Shown here: in pieces, positions 45,712 through 54,612 of the stretch
Layout: every line of letters starts with the position of its first letter
Position numbering within the stretch: the first letter of the stretch is position 1
Assembly: GCA_964658455.1 (NCBI GenBank)
Contig: CAZZZA010000002.1
Span: 6,067 to 70,066 of the forward strand
From: Lichenicola sp964658455
GTDB lineage: Bacteria; Pseudomonadota; Alphaproteobacteria; Acetobacterales; Acetobacteraceae
Direction: 5' to 3'
DNA: 64,000 nt
Notes under the pieces: generated by a model
Databases searched by the model: none
Seen by the model: only the letters and a program-made list of their open reading frames with translations
Told to the model about the DNA's origin: nothing
Translations under genes and position numbers: made by a program

Positions 45712-46728
45712 CTAGCCGACATGTCCGACCAGCGCGCGCAGGTCCGCCTGCGGGCGGGCACCGAAATGCGAGATCACCTCGGCCGCGGCGATGCTGCCGA
45801 TGCGGCCGCATTCCGCGATCGGCGCGCCGCGGCAGAGCCCGGCCAGGAAGCCGGCCGCATAGGCGTCGCCGGCCCCGGTGCTGTCGCGCACCACCGCCGG
45901 CGCGGCGGCAATGTCGCAGCGTTCGCCGCGCCGCAGCGCCACGCTGCCCTGCGCCGACCGGGTCAATACCGCCAGCTCGACATCGCTGCCGGCCTGCCTG
46001 GCCGCCTGCTCGAAGCTCTCGGCCTGGTAGAGCGAGACGATCTCGTCCTCGTTGGCGAACAGGATGTCGACATGGCCCGCCGCCAGCGCCCGGAACGCGT
46101 CGCGATGCCGGTCGACGCAGAACGGGTCCGACAGCGACAGCGCCACCTTCCTGCCGGCGGCGTGGGCGATGCCGGCGGCGCCGCGGAACGCCGCCTGCGC
46201 GGCCGGCGGATCGAACAGGTAGCCCTCGAGGTAGGTGATGGCGGCGTCTTGCACCGTCGCCTCGTCGAGATCGTCCGGGCCGAACGCGGTGCAGGCGCCG
46301 AGATAGGTGTTCATCGTACGCTGCCCGTCCGGCGTCACCAGGATCAGGCAGCGGGCGGTGGTATGACCGCCGGCGCGCGCCGCCGTCAGGGGCGGCGTCG
46401 GATAATGGATGCCGGCCGCCGCGAGGTCGGCGGCATAGGCGCGGCCCAGCGCGTCGTCGGCGACGGTGCCGAGATAGGCGGTGCGCGCGCCGAGGGCCGC
46501 CGCCACCACGGCGGTGTTGGCGGCCGAGCCGCCGCCGGTCTGCTGCTCCGGGGTGAGCTGGGCGTAGAGCGCGTCGGCGCGCGCGGCATCGATCAGCGTC
46601 ATGCTGCCGGGCGTCATGCCGTATCGCTCCGGCAGGCCGGCGGGCACCGAGGCCAGCACGTCGACGATCGCATTGCCGATGCACAGCAGATCGAACCGCG
46701 CATCCTTCGAGAAGTCGGTCGGCGACAC
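45712..46728 (-). CDS. PfkB-family kinase, probably adenosine kinase
   Basis: A 338-residue ribokinase-fold protein. The motif GGGSAANTAVVAAALGARTA follows an N-terminal FDLLCIGNAIVDVLA, and the C-terminal signature DSTGAGDAYAAGFLAG has the catalytic Asp. The pattern and length match the alphaproteobacterial adenosine-kinase-like group, which phosphorylates adenosine to AMP, but other sugars cannot be excluded. Starts are GTG at 46728 (preferred) or GTG at 46788. Co-directional with typA. Confidence 0.87.
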   Translation of the reverse strand: MSPTDFSKDARFDLLCIGNAIVDVLASVPAGLPERYGMTPGSMTLIDAARADALYAQLTPEQQTGGGSAANTAVVAAALGARTAYLGTVADDALGRAYAADLAAAGIHYPTPPLTAARAGGHTTARCLILVTPDGQRTMNTYLGACTAFGPDDLDEATVQDAAITYLEGYLFDPPAAQAAFRGAAGIAHAAGRKVALSLSDPFCVDRHRDAFRALAAGHVDILFANEDEIVSLYQAESFEQAARQAGSDVELAVLTRSAQGSVALRRGERCDIAAAPAVVRDSTGAGDAYAAGFLAGLCRGAPIAECGRIGSIAAAEVISHFGARPQADLRALVGHVG

Positions 46729-46979
46729 GGCGGTATCCTCAGAGCGGGGTTGGGCTTGGGCAGGGTTGCGGCCGGTTTCCGCTAACACCGGGCAGGCGCC
46801 GCCGCAACCGTGGCGCCGGCGTCCGCGCCGCCGGGCGATGCGGCAAAGCCGGGCCGTCGGCCTTGTCCCCCGGCGCGGCCGGGGCTAAGGCGGAGTCCGG
46901 TCTGTCGTCGTGCCCCAGGCGGTATCGTGGCAGCGCCGCTCGAAACCGAAAGATCGACGAGAGCAGCGGGGGTCAGATT

Positions 46980-47738
46980 TTGTTCAAGAGACGCAAACCC
47001 GACGAGGTCGCGACACCGGCATCGGTGTTCCAGCCGTCTCGGCCGTCCACTCCCGCCGGCACCCAGACCGCCGGCGCCGCGGGCGGCATCGCCCACGCTG
47101 CTCCGTCGCACCCCCCCCAGCCCCAGAACCCAACAGAGCCGAAGGAGGCCCCGCCGATGGGTCGTTCACCGTTCCCCGCTCCGCCGTCCCCGCCGACCAC
47201 AGCGTCCGGCGCGGTGCCCGCCGCGCCGACCCAGCCCGCCGGCATGATGCGGGCGCCCGTGCCTGGCACCAGTCCGGGCCAGGCGACGCCGGCGCCGAAG
47301 AAGGACGGGGCGGACCGCCGCACCCTGGTGGTGGGGCGCGGCATCAGCGTCCAGGGCGTGGTCCAGGATGCCGAGCGGCTGGTGGTCGAGGGCACGGTCG
47401 AGGCGACCATGATCCACGCCACCGAACTCGCGGTCGCGCCGGGCGGCGTGTTCCGCGGCGAGATCGAGGTCGAGGATGCGGAGCTGGCCGGCACCGTGGA
47501 CGGCACGCTGACCGCCCGCGGCAACTTGACCATCCGCGCGACCGGCCGCCTGGTCGGCACCGCGCGCTGCCGACGCCTGCAGGTGGAGGATGGCGGTCAG
47601 GTGACCGGCCGTCTGGAGATGATTACCGAGGGCGCCCGCGACGCCGCGCGTCCGGCGCCGGTCGGCGAGCCGATCACCGCCTCCAGGCCGGCGCCGACGC
47701 CGACCGCGGCGATGGACCCGGCGGCGCCGACGGTCTGA
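46980..47738 (+). CDS. Bactofilin (polymer-forming cytoskeletal protein)
   Basis: A 252-residue protein: a long Pro/Ala/Thr-rich N-terminal linker (to about residue 110) followed by a right-handed beta-helix domain with repeated units (GRGISVQGVVQDAERLVVEG, TVEATMIHATELAVAPGG, RGEIEVEDAELAGTVDG). Bactofilins self-assemble into filaments that scaffold polar or cell-shape functions. The start is uncertain: a TTG at 46980 reading MFKRRKPDEV fits a ribosome-binding site, while an open frame runs up to a GTG at 46863. It converges on the RES toxin gene. Confidence 0.88.
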   Translation: MFKRRKPDEVATPASVFQPSRPSTPAGTQTAGAAGGIAHAAPSHPPQPQNPTEPKEAPPMGRSPFPAPPSPPTTASGAVPAAPTQPAGMMRAPVPGTSPGQATPAPKKDGADRRTLVVGRGISVQGVVQDAERLVVEGTVEATMIHATELAVAPGGVFRGEIEVEDAELAGTVDGTLTARGNLTIRATGRLVGTARCRRLQVEDGGQVTGRLEMITEGARDAARPAPVGEPITASRPAPTPTAAMDPAAPTV

Positions 47739-47752
47739 GTCGTCCGGGGCTC

Positions 47753-47769
47753 AAGGCGGCGGCCGCCTT
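47753..47769. terminator. Hairpin between bactofilin and RES toxin genes
   Basis: AAGGCG at 47753-47758 pairs with CGCCTT at 47764-47769 around a five-base loop, between two converging stops. A bidirectional terminator is plausible; there is no T-run beyond the TT. Confidence 0.4.
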
Positions 47770-48461
47770 CATCCCCTCGGCTGCGAGGGCGGCCAGGGTG
47801 ACCAGGCGGTGGCGTCGTTGGGCAGGTAGTGGGTCATGCGCTGCCCGTCCCAGCGATACCGGTAGTGGCGGGCCTGGTTGATCGGCAGCGTCAGCCCGTC
47901 CGGCCAGAACAGCGCCGCCGCCAGCCCTGCCGGGTAGCGCACGCTCCGATACACCACCCCGTCATGGCCGTCCTCGCGCGCGGCCCGTCCGAAGCGCTGG
48001 CCCGACGCCCAGTCGTCGGGGTCGAGACAGGCTTCCGGCGGCGATACCAGGTCGCCGGACACCGGACAGATCAGCAGACGGAAATCCGCGTCGCATGCCG
48101 GCTCCGCGGTGGCGCGCATGAAGCGCTCGAAATGGAAGGCGGTCTCCGCCAGCGCGACCTCGACCCGGTCGCCGCAGTACCAGACCCCGTAGCGTCCGTC
48201 CGAGAAGCGGCTCGGCCGGTCGGTCGAGACATGGGTGAAGGCGCCCATCGCGATCGAGGCGGTCGGCCCGGCGATGCGGCGCTCCGGCGGCACCAGCGCC
48301 AGGTTGCCGATCCGGTCGGCCAGGCGCGGGTTGAGCTTGGCTTCCGCCGCGGCGAGCAGCTCCCAGTCCGCCGGATCGGCGATGTCCTCAAACAGGTCGA
48401 CCGGTGGGTAGATGGTGCGGATGATTCGAAAGCCGCTCGCCCACGCCAGCCTTGGCGTCAC
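47769..48461 (-). CDS. RES-domain toxin of a type II toxin-antitoxin pair
   Basis: A 230-residue RES-family protein (NAD+-degrading or ADP-ribosylating toxins such as MbcT and ParT). The namesake residues are present: Arg in the RIIRTIYPPVDLF segment, Glu in EVALAETAFHF and Ser in VVYRSVRYPAG. It starts with GTG at 48461, overlapping the antitoxin stop (GTGA), the usual antitoxin-then-toxin order. A longer open frame upstream overlaps the antitoxin and is unlikely. Confidence 0.88.
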   Translation of the reverse strand: MTPRLAWASGFRIIRTIYPPVDLFEDIADPADWELLAAAEAKLNPRLADRIGNLALVPPERRIAGPTASIAMGAFTHVSTDRPSRFSDGRYGVWYCGDRVEVALAETAFHFERFMRATAEPACDADFRLLICPVSGDLVSPPEACLDPDDWASGQRFGRAAREDGHDGVVYRSVRYPAGLAAALFWPDGLTLPINQARHYRYRWDGQRMTHYLPNDATAWSPWPPSQPRG

Positions 48462-48883
48462 CAGGCGCCTCGTTCCGCATCGAGATAGGCGCGGACCCTG
48501 GACAGATGCGACGGCGCGCCCTGCAGCATCACCTCGAGCGCCGAGGCGCCGCCGAAGGCGGTGTTGGGCCGGCGGATCCAACCGTAGGCGTGGGTCACGT
48601 CGGCGAACATGTAGCGGAGCGCCTTGTGGATGCCGAGCAGATCGCCCAGCCGATGCACGGTGTCGACCGACAGCATCCCCACCTCGCCGGCGCGCCAGCG
48701 CTGGAAGGTGCGCTCGCTCGGCCGCCCCAGCAGCACCAGCCGCGCCTCGCGTGGCAGCGACCAGTGATCGAACAGCACCAGCACCGCCCGCAGCATCGCC
48801 CGCGCCTCCTCGTCGGTGACCCAGCCGTCCGGGTCGCCGGACGCCAGGCGCGGGATCGGTTTCAGGGCGCCAGGGGTGTGCAT
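48458..48883 (-). CDS. Xre/MbcA/ParS-type antitoxin
   Basis: A 141-residue protein with the two-part layout of RES-pair antitoxins: an N-terminal Xre-like helix-turn-helix (RLVLLGRPSERTFQRWRAGE and VDTVHRLGDLLGIHKALRYMF) and a C-terminal DUF2384 domain (AYGWIRRPNTAFGGASALEV with ML following). It neutralises the RES toxin and is expected to bind its own promoter. The start ATG at 48883 is chosen; a TTG extension to 48955 is not needed. A likely promoter (TTGTTT, 17 bases, TATTAT) with an overlapping inverted repeat lies upstream. Confidence 0.85.
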   Translation of the reverse strand: MHTPGALKPIPRLASGDPDGWVTDEEARAMLRAVLVLFDHWSLPREARLVLLGRPSERTFQRWRAGEVGMLSVDTVHRLGDLLGIHKALRYMFADVTHAYGWIRRPNTAFGGASALEVMLQGAPSHLSRVRAYLDAERGAW

Positions 48884-48921
48884 GGAACGGTCCGGTGTCT
48901 CACCCCTCACATAATAGTGTC

Positions 48922-48960
48922 GCCATTTGGCGAAAACAACGCTTGGATTCGCCAAATGGC
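48922..48960. promoter_or_regulatory. 13-bp inverted repeat upstream of the antitoxin gene
   Basis: GCCATTTGGCGAA at 48922-48934 and TTCGCCAAATGGC at 48948-48960 are perfect inverted copies separated by 13 bases. The first arm lies between the -35 (48934-48939) and -10 (48911-48916) elements of the antitoxin promoter. It is the probable operator. Confidence 0.7.
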
Positions 48961-48974
48961 CGGATTCGTGCGGT

Positions 48975-50504
48975 TCAGGGGGCGGTCGCGTAGAGCGCGG
49001 CCACGTCGTGCGACAGGGCGGCCCGGCTGTCGGGCCGGGTGTAGAGCATGTGCCCGCCGGGATAGAGCTTCAGCCGGATCCGGTCGCGGCCGACCGGGAT
49101 GTGCTCGACCAGCCAGCGCGACCCGGCAAACGGGCAGGCCAGGTCGAACATGCCATGGGCGATGAACACGCGCAGCGACGGGTTCAGCGCCAGCAGCTTC
49201 CTCAGATCCGGCACCCCCTGGGCGATCAGCGCGCCGCCCTGCTTGTAGTCCCAGGCCCCGTTCACCTCGAGATTGAGCAGGTCGTATTTCAGCTCGGTAT
49301 GGAAGCCGAGCACGTCGCCTGCGTAACCGGCGAACGCGTTGCCGTAGGCGAGGCCGAAGCCCGCCAGCACCGGTTCCGGGCTGTCGCTGTTGTCGGCGCC
49401 GTCCGGGAACGGGTCGGCGATCGAGACGGTGTCGTCGTACAGGCTGTAGAGCCGGCCGTCGCGGCTGCGCACGTCGTGCGATTCCACCGCGAGCATCGCC
49501 CGCTGCGCCGCCACCACCCGCTCCGGCACGCCGGTCATGTCGGCGACCTTGCCGTAGAAGGCCCGGGCCGCGTCGCCGTCCGGCGGCGGCCCCACCAGGG
49601 TGGCGAGGTAGGGCCCGAACGCATAGCGGTAGGCGTCGTCGAGCGCCTGCGGGCTCAGCGTGTGCGTGCGCTCCATCTGCCCGGCGGCCAGGCTGGGCAG
49701 CATCATCGCATCGGCCAACGGGTCGGTGTCGTTGCCGACCAGGCTCATCTCGATCGCCGGCGAGACCATGACGATGCCCGACAGCAGGATGTTCTGCTCG
49801 GTCTCCAGCGCGTAGGCGGTCTTGATCGACCGGATGCCGCCATAGCTCTCGCCGACCAGGTATTTGGGCGAGACCTCGCGGTGGTTGCGCTCGATCCAGA
49901 GCCGGATCGCGCTGGCGAACGCCGAGCCGTCCTGCTTGACGCCGTAGAACGCCTTGGCCGCCTTCTCGGCGTCGAACGGACGGCTGTAGCCGGTGCCGAC
50001 CGCATCGATGAACACCATGTCGGTGAAGCGCAGCCAGCTGTCCGGGTTCGGCGCGAGCCGGGCATTGGCGCCGTCAGTCGGGTTGCTCGCCGGGAAGTTC
50101 AGCACCACCGGTCCGGCGGCGCCGAGATGCAGGAATGCGCTGCCGGCCCCGGGGCCGCCGTTGAAGAAGAAGCTCACCGGCCGCTTCTGCGCCTGCTGCC
50201 CGTCGGCGACGTAGGCGACATAGAACACGCGGGCCGACGGCGCGCCCTTCTCGTCGCGCAGGGTCAGGGTGCCGGCGGTGGCGGTGTAGCCGAGCGACGC
50301 GGCACCGGGGGCGGCGAAGCCGTGATGGGTGACGCTGTCGGGCGGCAGCTCGGCGATCAGCGGGTTGTCGGACTTGGCCGCGGCGTCGGCGGCGGGGGCG
50401 GCGGCCGGCGGCGGGCCCGCTGCCGCGCCATGGGTGTCGGCGGCCGCGGCCGGGCCGGCCAGGAGGCCGCCGAGCAGCAGCCAGGCGGGGATGAATCGGG
50501 TCAT
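48975..50504 (-). CDS. Peptidase S10 (serine carboxypeptidase-like), secreted
   Basis: A 509-residue protein. A signal peptide (hydrophobic LLLGGLLAGPAAAA) precedes an S10 alpha/beta-hydrolase domain with the NGGPG motif (FFFNGGPGAGSAF), the catalytic nucleophile in YLVGESYGGIR, an Asp region around AHGMFDLACPF, and the His motif PGGHMLY. S10 enzymes remove C-terminal residues in the periplasm or outside the cell. They are less common in alphaproteobacteria than in fungi and plants, but a bacterial branch exists. A copy of the antitoxin-promoter motif lies 33 bases upstream. Confidence 0.85.
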   Translation of the reverse strand: MTRFIPAWLLLGGLLAGPAAAADTHGAAAGPPPAAAPAADAAAKSDNPLIAELPPDSVTHHGFAAPGAASLGYTATAGTLTLRDEKGAPSARVFYVAYVADGQQAQKRPVSFFFNGGPGAGSAFLHLGAAGPVVLNFPASNPTDGANARLAPNPDSWLRFTDMVFIDAVGTGYSRPFDAEKAAKAFYGVKQDGSAFASAIRLWIERNHREVSPKYLVGESYGGIRSIKTAYALETEQNILLSGIVMVSPAIEMSLVGNDTDPLADAMMLPSLAAGQMERTHTLSPQALDDAYRYAFGPYLATLVGPPPDGDAARAFYGKVADMTGVPERVVAAQRAMLAVESHDVRSRDGRLYSLYDDTVSIADPFPDGADNSDSPEPVLAGFGLAYGNAFAGYAGDVLGFHTELKYDLLNLEVNGAWDYKQGGALIAQGVPDLRKLLALNPSLRVFIAHGMFDLACPFAGSRWLVEHIPVGRDRIRLKLYPGGHMLYTRPDSRAALSHDVAALYATAP

Positions 50505-50536
50505 TGGGGATCCGTTCTCGTGATCGGCGCGACTGT

Positions 50537-50549
50537 TTCGCCAAATGGC
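50537..50549. promoter_or_regulatory. Third copy of the TTCGCCAAATGGC motif, upstream of the S10 peptidase gene
   Basis: TTCGCCAAATGGC is identical to both arms of the 48922-48960 inverted repeat. It lies between the S10 peptidase and deaminase genes, which are divergent. Confidence 0.6.
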
Positions 50550-50628
50550 GGTCGCGTCCAGTCCGGGCCCGGAAGCGGCGGCGGAACATCCCGGTGCCGG
50601 GGTCGTTGCAGCTGCCAAGGAGGCGCCG

Positions 50629-51126
50629 ATGCCGCACCGTGACGAGGATCTGTCCCTGATGCGCCGGGCGCTGGATCTGGCGCGCGCCGGCGAGCACAGC
50701 GCCGGCGGCGGCCCGATCGGCTGCGTCATCGTCCTCGATGGCCGCGTCATCGCCGAGGCGCACAACGAGGTGTCGGCCGAGCACGACCCGACCGCGCATG
50801 CCGAGATCACCGCGATCCGGCGCGCCTGCCAGGCGCTGGGACGCGACGATCTGCGCGGGGCGACGCTGTACGCGACGCTGCAGCCCTGTGCGATGTGCAG
50901 CATGGCCTGCATCTGGACCAGCATCGGGCGCATCGTCTATGGCGCGCGCCGCCGCGACGTGCATCGCATGTATTTCGAGGGCCGTTCGCCGGACGTGGAC
51001 CAGATCCTGGCCGATGCCTACCGCGACGACATGGGCCTGGTCGGCGGCGTGCTGGAGCGCGAATGCGCGGCGCTGTATTTCCAGCCAGACGACGATCCGC
51101 CGGATTCGATGCAGACCAACGTCTGA
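50629..51126 (+). CDS. Nucleoside/guanine deaminase-like protein
   Basis: A 165-residue zinc deaminase of the cytidine-deaminase-like superfamily. The zinc site is HAE in TAHAEITAIRRA and PCxxC in TLQPCAMCSMACIW; GGGPIGCVIVLDG and VYGARRRDV also match. The closest well-known relatives are guanine deaminase (GuaD) and TadA-like proteins; the C-terminal EC(A)ALYFQPDDD pattern is not decisive. The ATG at 50629 follows a strong AAGGAGG site. Confidence 0.82.
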   Translation: MPHRDEDLSLMRRALDLARAGEHSAGGGPIGCVIVLDGRVIAEAHNEVSAEHDPTAHAEITAIRRACQALGRDDLRGATLYATLQPCAMCSMACIWTSIGRIVYGARRRDVHRMYFEGRSPDVDQILADAYRDDMGLVGGVLERECAALYFQPDDDPPDSMQTNV

Positions 51127-51143
51127 CCGCGCCGGCGCGGTGC

Positions 51144-51779
51144 TCAGGCGGGCGCCGCCTCCCGCTTCGCCGCTTCCATCGCCTCCTCGGTCAGGCGCTT
51201 TTCGTTGCGCTTGAGGAAAAGAAACGCGCTGACGATCACGATCGTGGCGACGATGCCGAACACGATCCCGATCGGCCCGGAGATCTTCTCGACCTGGCTG
51301 CCGAGCAGGTAGGCGGCCAGCGTGTAGCCGCCCGCCCAGCACACGCCGCCGAGCGCGTTCCACACCAGGAAGCCCGGCCACGGCATGCGGTTGGCGCCGG
51401 CCAGCAGCGCGGCGAAGGTGCGCAGGATGGCGATGAAGCGGCCGAAGAACACCACCTTTCCGCCGTGACGGCGGAACAGGTAGCGCCCCAGCGTCAGCCG
51501 CTCCTCGGTCAGTCCGACATGCCGGCCCCAGCGCGCCAGGGCGCGGAAACCGAGCGAGCGGCCGATCAGGTAGCCCAGATTGTCGCCCATCACCGCGCCG
51601 GCGATCGCGACCGGGATCACCAGCCAGATGTCGAGCTTGTGCGTGGTGGCGCAGTAGATCGCCGTGCCGATCAGCAGGCTCTCGCCCGGCAATGGCGCGC
51701 CCATGCTCTCCAGCATGACGACGAGCCCGATCAGCCCGTAGCCGTAATGCGCGAGCAGTTGGTCGAGATGATGCATCAA
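51144..51779 (-). CDS. DedA family membrane protein
   Basis: A 211-residue inner-membrane protein of the DedA (SNARE-associated) family, implicated in undecaprenyl-phosphate or lipid flipping. Conserved pieces are ESMGAPLPGESLLIGTAIY, GAVMGDNLGYLIGRSLG, and the re-entrant region GRFIAILRTFAALLAGANRM. It is followed, on the same strand, by nothing before the deaminase, whose stop converges on it at a perfect CCGCGCCGGCGCGG palindrome (51127-51140). Confidence 0.9.
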   Translation of the reverse strand: MMHHLDQLLAHYGYGLIGLVVMLESMGAPLPGESLLIGTAIYCATTHKLDIWLVIPVAIAGAVMGDNLGYLIGRSLGFRALARWGRHVGLTEERLTLGRYLFRRHGGKVVFFGRFIAILRTFAALLAGANRMPWPGFLVWNALGGVCWAGGYTLAAYLLGSQVEKISGPIGIVFGIVATIVIVSAFLFLKRNEKRLTEEAMEAAKREAAPA

Positions 51780-51828
51780 CGGGAACGCCAGCGATGGAAC
51801 TGTCAGGAACCGGCTGCGGCCGGGCCTG

Positions 51829-52158
51829 TCAAGTCGGGGCCAGCAGCCGGGCCGCGACCTCGTCCTCCGGCATGCCCGCCGGAACGATCAGCATTTCCGA
51901 CGGCGTGCGCCCGCGCACCACGACCACGGCCTTCTTCGGACAGATATCCAGGCAGCCGACCTGGATGATCCGCACCTGCCGGCGCAGCTTGCGGTCGCGC
52001 AGGATCTGCTTCAGTGCGCCGGCGAGCGGCGCGTCGCCATCCGGTCCGAAGCCGCCGCCGAGCTTCTTGCTGCATTTGCGGCAGACCAGCAACGATTCCG
52101 ACCATGGACCGGTCGCCACCGTGATCTCGCCGGTGATCGTCTTGTCTCTGCCGCCCAT
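51829..52158 (-). CDS. Thioredoxin-like [2Fe-2S] ferredoxin (DUF1636-like)
   Basis: A 109-residue protein with four Cys in a thin-ferredoxin pattern: LLVCRKCSKKLGGGF near residues 24-38 and VGCLDICPKKAVVVV near 68-82. The fold family ('(2Fe-2S) ferredoxin domain') carries one cluster. Its partner enzyme cannot be told. It lies downstream of flgD and upstream of dedA, all on the minus strand, and may be a read-through gene. Confidence 0.75.
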   Translation of the reverse strand: MGGRDKTITGEITVATGPWSESLLVCRKCSKKLGGGFGPDGDAPLAGALKQILRDRKLRRQVRIIQVGCLDICPKKAVVVVRGRTPSEMLIVPAGMPEDEVAARLLAPT

Positions 52159-52215
52159 GCCGCCCTCGGAATGCCAGACCGTGCAACGCGGCGCATCGAC
52201 GATCGTCGCATCGCC

Positions 52216-52950
52216 TCACGACGCGGCGAGCAGCGAGGTGACCTTGCTGAGATCGGCCGTGGTCGAGCCCATCACCACATTGACCCCGTTGTTGCTGCCC
52301 TTGGCGACCGAGGTGATGGTGCCGACGACGCTGAACGGGACCGCCTGCGTGCTGCCGGAACTGGTCTGGCTGACCACCGCGACATCGTAGGTGCCGTCCG
52401 CGAGGCTGGCGCCGGAGTCGCTGGTGCCGTCCCAGTTCCAGGTCGTGGTCCCGGATCCGACATCGAGCGTCTGGCTCCTGACCACGGCGCCGGCCGAGTT
52501 GGTGACCGCGATCGCCACCGTCTCGGGCGCGGTCGTCGGGCCGATCTGCAGCGTGCCCTTGCCGTTCTGCAGCGCCAGCTGGCTCGACGAGACCACCGCC
52601 TGCTTGCCGACATAGGACGAGCTCTGGCTGACCTGGCTGTCCTGCGTCAGAGAGAGCAGCTGGGTGAGGTTGGTGTTGGTCTTGATCTGCTGCTCGACCC
52701 CGGCGAACTGCGCGAGTTCGCTGGTGAAGCTGCTGGTGTCGGTCGGGCTGGTCGGGTCCTGGTGCTGCAGCTGCGCCGTCAGCAGCGTGAGGAACTGGTT
52801 GTAGTTGCTGGTCAGGGACGACAGCGCATCGGTGTTGCTGCTGCTGCTCGTACTGGACGCGCTGCTCGCCGCATTGGTCGTATGGGCGCTTTTCGCCGCG
52901 GTCTTCGCGGCGGTGAGCAGATCCGAGGATGAGGTGATGCTGGCGCTCAT
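52216..52950 (-). CDS. flgD: Flagellar hook-cap protein FlgD
   Basis: Assembles the flagellar hook as a removable cap; 244 residues. The conserved N-terminal half has NYNQFLTLLTAQLQHQDPTS and ELAQFAGVEQQIKTN, and the C-terminal half has the Ig-like FLG_D and Tudor parts with WNWDGTSDSG and LADGTYDV. The N-terminal 40 residues are Ser/Thr/Ala-rich. It follows fliK by 20 bases on the same strand, sharing the sigma-54 promoter at 54444. Confidence 0.94.
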   Translation of the reverse strand: MSASITSSSDLLTAAKTAAKSAHTTNAASSASSTSSSSNTDALSSLTSNYNQFLTLLTAQLQHQDPTSPTDTSSFTSELAQFAGVEQQIKTNTNLTQLLSLTQDSQVSQSSSYVGKQAVVSSSQLALQNGKGTLQIGPTTAPETVAIAVTNSAGAVVRSQTLDVGSGTTTWNWDGTSDSGASLADGTYDVAVVSQTSSGSTQAVPFSVVGTITSVAKGSNNGVNVVMGSTTADLSKVTSLLAAS

Positions 52951-52970
52951 GGAAGGCTCTCCTGCCGAGA

Positions 52971-54419
52971 TCAGGCGGTGATGTTGATGGCGGCGCGGTG
53001 GTAGCCGGTCCTGGCGGCCAGGAACGCCGGCATGCGCGGACGGTCGTCGTCCTGCGTCGCGCCGGCGGCGCCGCAGCCCGCCTCGGCGCCGGATGCCGCC
53101 GACGGTTCCTGGCGCCGTCCGCCGCGATCGTCCGCGCCGGTTCCCGACCCTGACGGGTTGCCCCGCGCCCCGGTGCCGTCTCCGGCGTTGTTCTGGCTGG
53201 CGCTGTCCGGGGTCTGCGCGGTGAGCGCGAAGCTGACATGGCGGCCGACATGCGGCACCGACGCGGCGTCGAGCGCTGCGTGCAGATGGCCCTGATCGGC
53301 GATCAGGCTGCGCAAGGTGCTGGGCTCGCTCGCGGCGACGACGACCTTGACCGATCCATCGGCATCGCGGTTCAGGTGGATGGTCACCGCGCCCAGGTCG
53401 CGCGGATGCATCGAGACCTCGATCCGGCTGCCGCCGTCCGCCGCCGTGGCCAGCTTAACGAGCGGTGCCGCGACCTGCGCCGCGATGTCCGCCGTCTGGC
53501 CGGCGCCGGCTGAGGTCGCGGAGGCCGCCGCTTCGCTCGCCCGGCTGGTGCCGGTCGTCGCGGCCGGCGCGGCATTCTGGGCAGCGATCGCCGCCATCTG
53601 CGCCGGGTCCTGCGGCGCGACCGCCAGGGCCTGCGAGAACGACCCCGCATCGCCGCCCGCCGCCGCTGGCTGGCTGGCGGCCTCCGCCGCGTGAGCGGCC
53701 ACCGCGACGTCCGGTGCGCCACCGTGGCGGGGATCGGTCGCGGCGTGGTCCTGTACCGCACCGCCATGCCCGACGGGCGCAGGTGTGCTGCCGCCGGCAT
53801 CGCCCGCCTCGGCGCCGGCGGCGGGCGGTGTCGCCGCGCTCGCGGCAGGAGCCGGCGCAACCACCGGCGTGGCGGTCGCATCCACCGCAACGCCGGTCGA
53901 AACCGCAGCCGGCGTATCCGCAGAGCGAGCCGGATCATGGCGGGCGGCGTGCCTGGTGCCGGGCCTGGCTAAACCGTTCGCCGCGGCGCCCGCGGGCTGC
54001 CCGGTCGGCTCGGTCGCGGTCGGGGCAACCGACGCGGTCGGTGACGCAGCCGGTTGCGCCAGCAGATCCGGAGCCGGCTGGATGGTCTTGCCGGTGTTCT
54101 GGCCTGTCGCCGCCTCGGTCACTCGATCCGTTGCTGCCATGGTGCCTGCCTGCCTGGTGTCGCCGGTCCTGGCGTCGCCCTTGCCGTCGTTGTTTCCGCT
54201 TGATCGCGACGATGACAGCAAATGATTGCCGACCGATGAATCGGACCGCACGCGACGATCCGCCGTGGCATCGGCCGGGTTCTGCAGCGCCACGTCGACA
54301 TGGGCGCCGAACGATCCCGCATCGTGCGACGAAGCGGTGGGCGACGACGCGGCGGGCGGCGGCGATGCCGGTGACGGCACGGTGGCAGGGGTCGGGGCGA
54401 CGGACAGGGCGACAGGCAT
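52971..54419 (-). CDS. fliK: Flagellar hook-length control protein FliK
   Basis: A 482-residue Ala/Pro/Thr-rich protein whose only conserved part is the C-terminal Flg_hook domain: IEVSMHPRDLGAVTIHLNRD followed by VKVVVAASEPSTLRSLIADQ. The disordered N-terminal 320 residues serve as the molecular ruler in the family. A strong GGAGGAG ribosome-binding site precedes the ATG at 54419. flgD follows in the same operon. Confidence 0.9.
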   Translation of the reverse strand: MPVALSVAPTPATVPSPASPPPAASSPTASSHDAGSFGAHVDVALQNPADATADRRVRSDSSVGNHLLSSSRSSGNNDGKGDARTGDTRQAGTMAATDRVTEAATGQNTGKTIQPAPDLLAQPAASPTASVAPTATEPTGQPAGAAANGLARPGTRHAARHDPARSADTPAAVSTGVAVDATATPVVAPAPAASAATPPAAGAEAGDAGGSTPAPVGHGGAVQDHAATDPRHGGAPDVAVAAHAAEAASQPAAAGGDAGSFSQALAVAPQDPAQMAAIAAQNAAPAATTGTSRASEAAASATSAGAGQTADIAAQVAAPLVKLATAADGGSRIEVSMHPRDLGAVTIHLNRDADGSVKVVVAASEPSTLRSLIADQGHLHAALDAASVPHVGRHVSFALTAQTPDSASQNNAGDGTGARGNPSGSGTGADDRGGRRQEPSAASGAEAGCGAAGATQDDDRPRMPAFLAARTGYHRAAINITA

Positions 54420-54443
54420 TGGATCTCCTCCGAACACCCGGTC

Positions 54444-54459
54444 TGCAAACCCTGGGCCA
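54444..54459 (-). promoter_or_regulatory. Sigma-54 promoter for fliK-flgD
   Basis: On the minus strand TGGCCC-AGGGT-TTGCA matches the -24/-12 consensus (TGGCAC-N5-TTGCA), with the invariant GG and GC spaced by ten bases. The likely start is near 54433, just before the fliK ribosome-binding site. FlbD, encoded at 11334, is the expected activator. Confidence 0.6.
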
Positions 54460-54596
54460 CACGCAACCATCAGCGCAGCGCCGTCATGCGCCTCGCAGAC
54501 CACCTGCTCGGCATGAACTGCCCGGCAAACTCTGCCGACCGGCACCGGCGAACAGCACCAGTTCCCGAAAAGCCCGGTCGCAGACGCGGAAAAACG

Positions 54597-54612
54597 TGGC
54601 ACGCTTCGTGCT
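54597..54612 (+). promoter_or_regulatory. Sigma-54 promoter for flgE
   Basis: TGGCAC-GCTTC-GTGCT has the GG and GC of the -24/-12 elements ten bases apart. It lies 43 bases before flgE and faces away from the fliK promoter in the same intergenic region. Confidence 0.65.
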
